Assembly: GCA_020027475.1 (NCBI GenBank)
Contig: JAHRAZ010000033.1
Location: 1-43,320, forward strand
DNA: 43,320 bases
From: Microthrixaceae bacterium
GTDB lineage: Bacteria; Actinomycetota; Acidimicrobiia; Acidimicrobiales; Microtrichaceae
Reading direction: 5' to 3'
In this document: positions 35,571-42,482 of the stretch, in pieces
Layout: each line of letters begins with the position of its first letter
How positions within the stretch are numbered: the first letter of the stretch is position 1
Translations under genes and position numbers: made by a program
Notes under the pieces: generated by a model
Databases searched by the model: none
What the model was told of the DNA's origin: nothing
What the model saw: only the letters and a program-made list of their open reading frames with translations

Positions 35571-36355
35571 TTCTTCTCCGGCCAGTCATGTTGGTGTTCT
35601 GAGTCATGTTGGTGTTCTGGCGGTATCACCACGGCCACCACACCTGAATCGACCTCCACGGATGCGGTTCCGGTTTCGAACTCGTTGGACACGCCCAGTG
35701 ACGAGGCGCTCCGAAGTGTCTGGTGATTCAAATCCCAGCGCAGACCTCGGGTAGTCACTCCGCGAGCGTCACCGTGTTCGGCGAACAGCGACACTGTGGC
35801 GCCCGGTGTCCCGCGAAACACGCGGGAGTCGAAGACCGGAAGAACAACCGTTGAGCCGAGCCAGGCCGTCACGGCGATCCCCCTGAGTCGCGGGGAGGAC
35901 ACCAGACGGGTCCAGCCAATCAGGTGATCCAGTCGTCCCGAAGGACTTCCCACCACCACCAACTCATCCGGTTCGCTTTCCAGAGCAACGTCGATGGCCA
36001 GTTCAAGGTCCGTTTCGTCTTTTCCCACCGGAAACTGCAGGACCTCCGCACCACGTTGCCGAACGAGACGGAGTTGATCTTCATCAACCGAATCCATGTC
36101 GCCCACGACCCCGTCAACATCGAATCCCGCTTCCAGGGCAATCCCGAGTCCCGAGTCTGCCGCGATCACAAGGTCGGGCCGATCCGGCCCAGGGTGATCC
36201 GGCCCAGGGTGATCCAGGCCAGTGTCAGCCAGGCCAGTGTCATCCAGGGCAGTGCCATCCAGGGCGGAGGTGACCCGCGAGCGGAGATCAACTCGGGCGC
36301 GGGAACGATCCAGGTCTTGTGGACCGCCGGTGAAGATCACCACACGCATTCCCAT
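35567..36355 (-). CDS. Thiamine pyrophosphokinase with two in-frame repeat insertions
   Basis: A 262-residue kinase that makes TPP from thiamine. Motifs are LVIAADSG, VVGDMDSVDE, GKDETDLELA, SGRLDHLIG, and the C-terminal GVSNEF. A segment made of six five-residue repeats (about residues 31-60) separates the first beta strand from the core and makes this loop about twice the usual length. The C-terminus ends with a His-rich duplication (EHQHD twice). ATG at 36355 is used because GGAGGA is 4 nt upstream; a second ATG two codons later is possible. The frame continues upstream through the riboswitch but that part is not expected to be translated. Confidence 0.9.
   Translation of the reverse strand: MGMRVVIFTGGPQDLDRSRARVDLRSRVTSALDGTALDDTGLADTGLDHPGPDHPGPDRPDLVIAADSGLGIALEAGFDVDGVVGDMDSVDEDQLRLVRQRGAEVLQFPVGKDETDLELAIDVALESEPDELVVVGSPSGRLDHLIGWTRLVSSPRLRGIAVTAWLGSTVVLPVFDSRVFRGTPGATVSLFAEHGDARGVTTRGLRWDLNHQTLRSASSLGVSNEFETGTASVEVDSGVVAVVIPPEHQHDSEHQHDWPEKK
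35584..35619 (-). repeat. Perfect 18-bp tandem duplication at the kinase C-terminus
   Basis: AGTCATGTTGGTGTTCTG at 35584-35601 is repeated without change at 35602-35619. On the coding strand it yields the His-rich unit twice, ending the thiamine pyrophosphokinase. It is in frame and lies outside the conserved fold. Confidence 0.92.
36181..36270 (-). repeat. Six-unit 15-bp tandem array inside the thiamine pyrophosphokinase gene
   Basis: Units start at 36181, 36196, 36211, 36226, 36241 and 36256. The first two are identical (GATCCGGCCCAGGGT); the others differ by a few bases (GATCCAGGCCAGTGT, CAGCCAGGCCAGTGT, CATCCAGGGCAGTGC, CATCCAGGGCGGAGG). The gradient of divergence suggests growth from one end. 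The array encodes five-residue units rich in Asp, Gly, Pro, Leu and Thr. Confidence 0.93.
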
Positions 36356-36359
36356 CGAT

Positions 36360-36472
36360 TCCTCCGCTGGCATTACCCAGATCAGGTTGCGGGTCGGCGG
36401 CATGGCTCGGGAGGCATCCCTGCCTCTGGCGCATCCGCCCTCTCAGCCCGGTTTCACCGAGCTCCCCGTGAC
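36360..36472 (-). promoter_or_regulatory. TPP riboswitch (THI element)
   Basis: The minus strand shows the conserved core: CGGGG (P2, near 36464-36468), a P3 stem CTCGGT-GAA-ACCGGG, GGCTGAGAGG (36439-36448), a P3a extension with GGCGG/CCGCC and an inner GAGGCA/TGCCTC hairpin, ACCCG closing P2, and ACCTGATCTGGGTAATGCC with AGCG. The ribosome site GGAGGA (36360-36365) lies at the 3' border of the element, 4 nt before the start codon, so ligand binding may block translation. TACAGT at 36483-36488 is a weak -10 candidate placing the RNA start just before the element. I could not define a strong P1. Confidence 0.93.
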
Positions 36473-36569
36473 GTACCGGCCCACTGTAGTTCAGGCCGCT
36501 GCCGCCGGAACACCGCTGCGGCCGGGACACCGCTGGTGCCGATCGGACCTGCGCGCGGTCCAGCCATAC

Positions 36570-37718
36570 TCAGTCCGACCCGATGCCGTTCATGCGGGCC
36601 AGCGTCCGCAGCATCACCTCGTCGGCTCCGCCACCGATCGACCAAAGGCGGGTATCGCGATAGAAGCGGGCAGGCCAGTTCTCCTCCACGTAACCCATTC
36701 CGCCGTGGAACTGAACAGCCAGGTCGGCCATCTGGCGAGCCAACCGAGCCGAAGTCAGCTTGGCGACCGTTGCGTGCCGGGTGATGTCCTCACCTCGAGA
36801 AGCCGCTTCGGCAGCGGCCCAGTTGTGGTGCCGATTGATGTCCAGCATCGCAGCGACCTCAGCCAATTCGTACTGGATGTACTGATTGGCGATCAGGGGA
36901 GCACCAAAGGCCATCCGCTCATTGAGGTACGCCACGGTGCGCTCCATCGCCAGCTCCACCGCTCCCACCATCTGGTAGGCGGCGACCATGCGTTCATCCT
37001 GGAACTGGGCCATCTGCTGCTGGAACCCGCGGCCGACCACCCCAATCGTGTTCGACACCGGAATCCGGAGGTCGGTGAAGGTCAGCTCAGCAGTGTCGGA
37101 GCCACGCATTCCCAACTTGTCGAGCCTGCGACTGACTGCGAATCCATCGGTGTTCGTGGGGAGCACCATCTGGGACATGCCCCGGTATCCACCCTCATCC
37201 GAGGTTCGAGCGAGGAGACACAACCAGTCGGCTTGGGTGCCGCTGGTGATCCACATCTTTGAACCGTTGATCACCCATTCGTCGCCATCGCGAACGGCAC
37301 GGGTGCGAATGCCAGCCACATCAGAACCTGCGTCGGGTTCGGAAACCGCGATCGAAGCCACCATCGACCCTTCGATCGCAGGCCGCAGATAGTTCGCCTT
37401 CAACTCGTCGCTGCCGAACCGATTCAGGGCGGGGGTCGCCATGTCTGTTTGAACACCGATTGCCATCGCCACACCGAGACTGGCACTCCTGCCCAGTTCC
37501 TCGGCGAGGATCATCGTGTAGATGGCGTCAGCATCCCCGCCACCCCATTCGGAGTCATAGGTCAGACCCAGCAGGCCGAGGTCGCCCATCTTGGAAAAGA
37601 GCTCATGGGCGGGAAACGTGCCCGCGGCCTCCCACTCGTCGGCATGTGGATTGATCTCGTTGGACACGAACTCACGAACTGTCCTTCTGAACATCTCGTG
37701 ATCATCGCTGAACTGCAT
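36570..37718 (-). CDS. Acyl-CoA dehydrogenase, second copy
   Basis: A 382-residue flavin-dependent acyl-CoA dehydrogenase. It has VASIAVSEPDAGSDVAG, KMWITSGTQADW, LGMRGSDTAELTF, MAFGAPLIANQY and QFHGGMGYVEENWPARFYRD. The position of the MCAD base is Gly (IGGGADEV), while a Glu in QDERMVAA fits the base position of isovaleryl-CoA and long-chain enzymes. ATG at 37718 is supported by AAGGGAG six to eight bases upstream. It is clearly different from the copy at 4022, so it probably acts on another acyl-CoA. No pathway neighbours are visible. Confidence 0.92.
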   Translation of the reverse strand: MQFSDDHEMFRRTVREFVSNEINPHADEWEAAGTFPAHELFSKMGDLGLLGLTYDSEWGGGDADAIYTMILAEELGRSASLGVAMAIGVQTDMATPALNRFGSDELKANYLRPAIEGSMVASIAVSEPDAGSDVAGIRTRAVRDGDEWVINGSKMWITSGTQADWLCLLARTSDEGGYRGMSQMVLPTNTDGFAVSRRLDKLGMRGSDTAELTFTDLRIPVSNTIGVVGRGFQQQMAQFQDERMVAAYQMVGAVELAMERTVAYLNERMAFGAPLIANQYIQYELAEVAAMLDINRHHNWAAAEAASRGEDITRHATVAKLTSARLARQMADLAVQFHGGMGYVEENWPARFYRDTRLWSIGGGADEVMLRTLARMNGIGSD

Positions 37719-37783
37719 TGCTCGCTCCCTTGGCGGTGAACCGTCCACCGTAGTGATAGTTCATCCATCCCCGATTGGGTGAT

Positions 37784-39601
37784 TCAGCGGGGCGAGTCCA
37801 TGACATCTTCGGCGGTGCTCTGCGGGGCCAAAGGGAATCTCGGTGCTCCCACGACACACACGTCGGCCAGTTCGGTTGCCACCTCCAGATCCCGGGATTC
37901 AGCCGGCTGATCAAGAAGCACCTTCTGACCCAGAGCGTGCGCCACCTGCGCGATCGCCGAGAGTTTCGACCGGCGAATGGAACAGCTTGCCAACCCGCCC
38001 ACAATCTCCCGATCCACCCAGACGGCCTCGAATGGATGCGACTCCAGAAGCGACAGAGAGGCTGCACCGGCACCGAATCTTCCCACTGCCGACCTGATGC
38101 CTGACCTGGCGAGATCGAGAATCCCCTGACGCAACTCGTTCTGTTCGAACGCCATCTCATCGACCACCAGCACCAGGTTCCTCGTGATGTCTGAATCCAG
38201 GTCAAGAGAGGACACCGCTGAGCCGTGGTCTGCCACCAGGGCCACACCCGGAACCCTGATCAGGGTGTTCAGTGACGCCACCCGGGGAGAACGAGGGGTT
38301 TCAAGGAGTCGAAAGAGACTCCACTTGAACAGGCTGAGCTCGCTGCCCGAGTCGGATGCCACGCAAACTGGTGACTTGTCGGGGAAGGGGCGGATCAGCT
38401 CCTCGGGAGCCTGACCCCAGCTGGGCCGATGGAAGTGCCCGGTCACAACAGATCGCGACGACTGCACAATCGGGTGGGTTTCCAGTCTCAACAGATCCCG
38501 GCGGATGCCCTCGGTGAGCACTTCGGACGCATGGGCCATGCGTGCAGCCCGCTGATCGAGTTGAGCGCCGTATCGGACCACCGCTCTGAAATTGTCGTTC
38601 TTCGCCGAATACAGGGCATCATCGGCTCGCGCTACCAGGTCGGGACCTGACTCCCCGGTGCGATGGATGGCGATGCCCACACTCACCGTCATGTGCAGGC
38701 TTCGGCCGTCAAATGAGACAGGTTCGCGGAAGTTGTCCACGATCCGCTCGGCCACTTCGGCCGCCAATTCTTCGATCGGGGACGCGGCGCTGAGCATCAC
38801 CACGAACTCATCGCCACCGAGGCGGATCACCAGATCCGAGCCGCGCACAGCGCTGCGGAGTCTCGATGCAGTTTCGGTCAACACAGCATCACCCGCAGCG
38901 TGGCCGTGATTGTCGTTGACTGCCTTGAATCGATTCAGATCTATGTAGAGGGCGGCCACCGATTGGCCGCTGCCGGCAGCCAGGATACGCGGAACCTCGG
39001 TTTCCAGGGCGGTCCTCGTGGCCAGACCGGTGAGGGGATCGGAGTTGCTGCTGATCAAACGGGATCCGGAGGCTCGACGGTACATGGCTGACAACACGGC
39101 GCGTTCCAGAGCGGCGCTGGTCAGCTTGGTTCCTCCCAATACTTCCTCTGCCCCGGAATCAAGTGCTTCAAGACACTCCTCGGCGCTGTCGGCGGCAATG
39201 GCAACAAGAGGTGTGGGCCCGGCCAGCTTGGCGGTCTCCCTCACGGCATCGAGACAGTGTTGTTTGCCCACCGGTTGATTGCCCAGCGGTACGACCAGCG
39301 CCGCTGGACGCTCAGCTCCCGCGTTGTTGAAGATCCCCGGGAGTTCATGTTGGCCGACGAGTTCAACGTCGAAGCGTTGGACTCGTCGGAGTCTTCGCCA
39401 CACGGCCAGTTCGGCCTCGTTGAGATCTGCCTTCTTGAGTTCTGCCTCGGAGACCCGATCCACTCCGGAAGCGCCAAAGGTATCTGTGGCACCCGGCACG
39501 TGTGACGTGCGTTCTGAACCCTCCTGGGACCGGCCACACACAAGCACCACCCGATGATGGCGATCCCGCGAGAACAGTCGTAACTGCTGCACACTCCCCA
39601 T
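37784..39601 (-). CDS. Diguanylate cyclase with receiver-like N-terminus and dead EAL-like domain
   Basis: A 605-residue soluble protein. Residues 1-175 look like a degenerate receiver domain (ALDSGAEEVLGGTKLTSAAL) without a clear phosphorylation site. Residues 185-345 are a GGDEF domain: SDPLTGLATRTALE, YIDLNRFKAVNDNHGH, and LGGDEFVVML with the active site intact at 262-266; an inhibitory RxxD lies at 253-256. Residues 360-600 align with EAL domains, but EAL reads GHF, DDFG reads VGRFG, and AEGVE reads LDQPAE, so it should not hydrolyse c-di-GMP. It probably makes c-di-GMP, with the C-terminal part as a binding or control domain. ATG at 39601 is used. Confidence 0.88.
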   Translation of the reverse strand: MGSVQQLRLFSRDRHHRVVLVCGRSQEGSERTSHVPGATDTFGASGVDRVSEAELKKADLNEAELAVWRRLRRVQRFDVELVGQHELPGIFNNAGAERPAALVVPLGNQPVGKQHCLDAVRETAKLAGPTPLVAIAADSAEECLEALDSGAEEVLGGTKLTSAALERAVLSAMYRRASGSRLISSNSDPLTGLATRTALETEVPRILAAGSGQSVAALYIDLNRFKAVNDNHGHAAGDAVLTETASRLRSAVRGSDLVIRLGGDEFVVMLSAASPIEELAAEVAERIVDNFREPVSFDGRSLHMTVSVGIAIHRTGESGPDLVARADDALYSAKNDNFRAVVRYGAQLDQRAARMAHASEVLTEGIRRDLLRLETHPIVQSSRSVVTGHFHRPSWGQAPEELIRPFPDKSPVCVASDSGSELSLFKWSLFRLLETPRSPRVASLNTLIRVPGVALVADHGSAVSSLDLDSDITRNLVLVVDEMAFEQNELRQGILDLARSGIRSAVGRFGAGAASLSLLESHPFEAVWVDREIVGGLASCSIRRSKLSAIAQVAHALGQKVLLDQPAESRDLEVATELADVCVVGAPRFPLAPQSTAEDVMDSPR

Positions 39602-39660
39602 TCGACCGACTCGACGACGTAATGAGGGAAAACCTGTAGTGAGGTGAAGCGGTGGTGAAC

Positions 39661-41649
39661 TCAGTCGTCGGACGGGACTGCACGCAAAACTTCGCCGAAC
39701 AGAGGTGTTCCCCATCCCGTAGTCAGGTCATAACCGACTTCGGCGCTGCAACAGCCAAGTCCGGCCAGATCGTTGGTGCCCGAGATCACATCGGAGAATC
39801 CACTCCGGCCCGTGGCGGCGGATAGGTACACCAAGGGTGTGGTCAGACCCATCCGGCGCTCGAATCCTGCCGCCGGGTCACCTGATCTTCGGGGCGTTGC
39901 TTGGGTTGTTGTGGATCGCGCTGTTGTGGATCGCGTGGTTGCGGGCGGCGTTGTGGACTGTGTCGTCGCTGAAGGGATGGCTGTGGCCTGTATGAGTGCC
40001 AGGGCGCCAGCGACCGATGGTGCCGACAGGCTGGTGCCACCCACCAGATCCCAATAACAGTCACCACTGCTGTTGCACACGCTGATTGATCCGATCATCT
40101 CCGGCTCCGCCAGCAATGCCAGATCCGGCACAGTTCGCCCGGCAACGGCTTCGGGACCTTCATCGGCTCGTTCGCCATCACGTGAGCGGTCACCGCCCGC
40201 TCGGCCATCGTCCGATCTGCCTACCGGGGATTGGTCCCCATTCGATTGGCTCTCACCCGATGTCCGGGTCGCTGCGGACACCTGATACCAGGGAGAGTCG
40301 AAAACTGTGCTTGTACCGCCGCCGCTCGCATTCACGTCACCCTTCCCGGTTCGATTCCAGACGGTTCCGACAGCCGCGGGATCGTCTGGATTCAATTGTG
40401 TTCCACCCACCGCCAGCACATTCGGGCTGCTCGCCGGATAGGTCACGGCGGCGCCCTCATCGACGCCACAACCCTGCGAACCCAGATCCCCGGATGCGGC
40501 GACCGTGGACGTGCCCGTGGCCGCCAGGACTGCCAGGAGCCATTCGACGCCATCCATCTCCGATTCGCGAAAAGAAGTCTCGCAATACACCAACGAGATC
40601 GAAAGGATGTCCAAGCCCGAACTCTCCACAACCCTTGCCAGCGGGAACAGGATCGAGGAGGCCTCGTCGAACTGGACCATTTCCACCTTCTCGATCCCGG
40701 CAGCGATGGCCACCATCGCAGTGGAATCGAGCACACTCTCGGGATTGGTCGATCCCCCGGAACCGTTCACGAGCGTGGTCTCGATCGCTGGCACCGAATC
40801 CGCGTTGGTGCACTCAGCCCACACATCCAGGGAACGCTGGTCGATCGGATCGGCGGACAGGAATCCGAGTCGCACCCCACGCCAGTTCGCGGTGGCGGGG
40901 TCGGGCAATCCGTGTCGTTCCCGAAAGGTCGCTGCGTCCATGGATCCCTTCGAATGCTGCGAGCAATCGGGTTGATCGGCGCTGAAAACCGTGCGTTCCC
41001 TCGGGGCTGAATCTGCACTGGGAGCAATCGGGACCGAGCTGCTCAATCCGATCACCGACGTGATGGCCCCCGAGCCCAGGAAAGGATCGACATTCGGGTC
41101 GACTGGTTCCAGGATGTCCACCCCGGTTGAGCCCGCGACAACCCGCATCTCTGTGTCGAAAGTCTCCTCCACCTCAACGGCGGTCATCGTGGCAAATGCC
41201 AAGCCGCCGCTGGGGTCAATCGCACCAGAGACTCCTGCCTCCGCCAGAGTGGACAGAGCCTCTTGGCGGGTTTCCGCCGTTGCACCGAATCGTGCTGCGG
41301 CCTCGTCCACCGTGAGGAACTCCCTGAAGGAATCCGACTGCGGATCGGAAACGGAATCAACGTATTCCTGCAGACCAGCTTGGTCCCGGGCGAGGGAAAA
41401 GCCCACTGACACCTCGGTCTCGCCGAACTGGGATGCCGATTCACCGGATTGATCATCCGGGCCTGCGCACGCCGAAACCAACAATGAGATGGTCCCCATC
41501 AACAACAGAGCGCGAAACACCGGCAGAGCGCGAAACAACCGAACGCGACACACCAGCAGAGCGCTGAACACCGGCAGAGCGCGAAACGGCTGAACGCGAA
41601 ACGGCTGAACGCGAAACGCCGGCCGGTGAAAGGCCGGAGCCACCATCAT
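39661..41649 (-). CDS. S53 (sedolisin/kumamolisin-like) serine-carboxyl peptidase, predicted lipoprotein
   Basis: A 662-residue protein if started at ATG 41649. A lipobox LVSAC lies near residue 61. A prokumamolisin-type prodomain follows (about 75-210), then the catalytic domain with Glu304 and Asp308 in NPESVLDS, oxyanion Asp388 in AASGDLGSQG, Ser540 in VGGTSLSAP, and a calcium site from FSDVISGTND and GYDLTTGWGTP. All catalytic residues are present. Two low-complexity insertions (about 462-502, 558-590) interrupt the fold. The N-terminus before the lipobox is made of tandem repeats; GTG at 41520 would give a compact 18-residue signal and may be the real start. Confidence 0.87.
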   Translation of the reverse strand: MMVAPAFHRPAFRVQPFRVQPFRALPVFSALLVCRVRLFRALPVFRALLLMGTISLLVSACAGPDDQSGESASQFGETEVSVGFSLARDQAGLQEYVDSVSDPQSDSFREFLTVDEAAARFGATAETRQEALSTLAEAGVSGAIDPSGGLAFATMTAVEVEETFDTEMRVVAGSTGVDILEPVDPNVDPFLGSGAITSVIGLSSSVPIAPSADSAPRERTVFSADQPDCSQHSKGSMDAATFRERHGLPDPATANWRGVRLGFLSADPIDQRSLDVWAECTNADSVPAIETTLVNGSGGSTNPESVLDSTAMVAIAAGIEKVEMVQFDEASSILFPLARVVESSGLDILSISLVYCETSFRESEMDGVEWLLAVLAATGTSTVAASGDLGSQGCGVDEGAAVTYPASSPNVLAVGGTQLNPDDPAAVGTVWNRTGKGDVNASGGGTSTVFDSPWYQVSAATRTSGESQSNGDQSPVGRSDDGRAGGDRSRDGERADEGPEAVAGRTVPDLALLAEPEMIGSISVCNSSGDCYWDLVGGTSLSAPSVAGALALIQATAIPSATTQSTTPPATTRSTTARSTTTQATPRRSGDPAAGFERRMGLTTPLVYLSAATGRSGFSDVISGTNDLAGLGCCSAEVGYDLTTGWGTPLFGEVLRAVPSDD
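39906..39950 (-). repeat. 15-bp repeats coding for a Thr-rich insertion in the S53 peptidase
   Basis: TTGTTGTGGATCGCG (39906-39920) and CTGTTGTGGATCGCG (39921-39935) differ by one base, and a more diverged unit follows to 39950. The coding strand gives Thr/Ser-rich pentapeptides after the catalytic serine helix. The repeats stay in frame. Confidence 0.75.
41506..41622 (-). repeat. Mixed 18/15-bp tandem repeats in the N-terminus of the S53 gene
   Basis: Seven units: 18 bp at 41506, 41524, 41557 and 41575 (type CAGAGCGCGAAACACCGG), and 15 bp at 41542, 41593 and 41608 (type AACGCGAAACGGCTG). All lengths are multiples of three. If translated they give a cationic, hydrophobic segment (FRVQPF, FRALPVF) before the lipoprotein signal. 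If the start is the GTG at 41520 most of the array is untranslated leader. Confidence 0.88.
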
Positions 41650-41686
41650 GCGATCCACAGCTTCGGGGCCCGAGTCGCCAGCTGCG

Positions 41687-42040
41687 TCAGATCGCGTCGA
41701 ATGGCCGACCCCAGTAGGTGGTGGGCCACAGAGTTGGCTGATCCACCATGTCGCCGAAGTCCCCGAATGCGTCGACATGGCGGAACTCGCAGGTTTTGAT
41801 CAGGTCGGGCCCGACGTCGCCAAAGACAGGACCATGGACGTGGTCATCGAGGGCATCCAGGGAGTCGTACGCCTCGTACAGCCGGGCTTCGCCCGTTTCT
41901 TCGTTCAGGTACCAGTCGTAGATCAGGGTGCCGGGCTCATCGCGGCTGATCCGCACGCATCGACCCACGGCGGTTTTGAAGCCGGGGACGTCGTGAACAT
42001 GAAGCTGGATCACGAATCTGACGGTCGAATCGCTGGACAT
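41687..42040 (-). CDS. ABM-domain (antibiotic biosynthesis monooxygenase fold) small protein
   Basis: A 117-residue protein with the ferredoxin-like ABM fold: VRFVIQLHVHDVPGFKTAVG, then RISRDEPGTLIYDWYLNEETG, RLYEAYDSLDALDDHV. Such proteins include cofactor-free monooxygenases and heme-degrading enzymes, but many have no known reaction. The first ATG is used. It lies 37 bp upstream of the S53 start and 44 bp downstream of the coiled-coil membrane protein gene, so all may be on one transcript. No evidence for an antibiotic pathway is nearby. Confidence 0.82.
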   Translation of the reverse strand: MSSDSTVRFVIQLHVHDVPGFKTAVGRCVRISRDEPGTLIYDWYLNEETGEARLYEAYDSLDALDDHVHGPVFGDVGPDLIKTCEFRHVDAFGDFGDMVDQPTLWPTTYWGRPFDAI

Positions 42041-42084
42041 AATCCGAACCTACCGCTCCTTGGCGGGTGAGTGAGCGGAGTCGC

Positions 42085-42393
42085 CTACGGCGGGGGCGGG
42101 CTGCCGGCCGGCTCGCCCTGCAGCGGCTCTTCAACCTGTGAGGCCTGCCTCGACTGGCGGACCTTCCTCACGATCACCGCAGCCAGCACCAGCAGGACTC
42201 CGATGAGCAGAATCCTGGGGAGCCACCTCCTGGTTTCCCGCTCGATCTCTTTGACCGACTCACGGGCCTCCTCAACGCTTTCCGCGATGTCGCCAACCGT
42301 TTCGAGTACCGACTCCACTGTCTGAAGGTCGTGTTCGAGGCGTGTCGTGGCAGCCTGTGCTGCGCGGATCCGCTCAAGATTGGTTGTTCCCAT
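42085..42393 (-). CDS. Small membrane protein with coiled coil, function unknown
   Basis: A 102-residue protein I do not recognise. Residues about 5-52 form a heptad-rich helix (RLEHDLQTVESVLETVGDIA and on), followed by one membrane helix (about 56-73, ILLIGVLLVLAAVIV), a basic patch and a Pro/Gly-rich end. ATG at 42393 is set by AGGAG seven bases upstream, although the frame is open for almost 300 bp further. It is probably a membrane-anchored coiled-coil protein that oligomerises or tethers a partner. Confidence 0.78.
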   Translation of the reverse strand: MGTTNLERIRAAQAATTRLEHDLQTVESVLETVGDIAESVEEARESVKEIERETRRWLPRILLIGVLLVLAAVIVRKVRQSRQASQVEEPLQGEPAGSPPPP

Positions 42394-42401
42394 TGTTTCT
42401 C

Positions 42402-42466
42402 CTGGGCTGTGGGTTGGTCTGGGCTGTCTCAGTCTGGGCTGTGTTCGTCTGGGTCGCGGTGTTGGT
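42402..42466 (+). repeat. Intergenic CTGGGCTGT-type repeats (15-18 bp period)
   Basis: Units CTGGGCTGTGGGTTGGT (42402), CTGGGCTGTCTCAGT (42419), CTGGGCTGTGTTCGT (42434) and CTGGGTCGCGGTGTTGGT (42449) follow each other. They fill most of the 89-bp gap between the hydrolase stop and the ribosome site of the small membrane protein. The period is like that of the coding arrays elsewhere in the window, and the minus-strand frame is open through it. The promoter of the small gene, if it has one, must lie in or beyond these repeats. Confidence 0.75.
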
Positions 42467-42482
42467 CGGGTCGGTGCAATCC

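Noticed and set aside
36181-36270. CRISPR-like array
   Set aside because: Units are 15 bp, directly joined without spacers, in frame in a kinase gene, and no cas genes are present.
36356-36403. Longer N-terminus of thiamine pyrophosphokinase read through the riboswitch
   Set aside because: The bases are the conserved TPP-binding core and a ribosome site precedes the later ATG, so the upstream codons are most likely untranslated.
41650-41778. 43 extra N-terminal codons of the S53 gene
   Set aside because: They overlap the end of the ABM-domain gene and have no signal or domain features.
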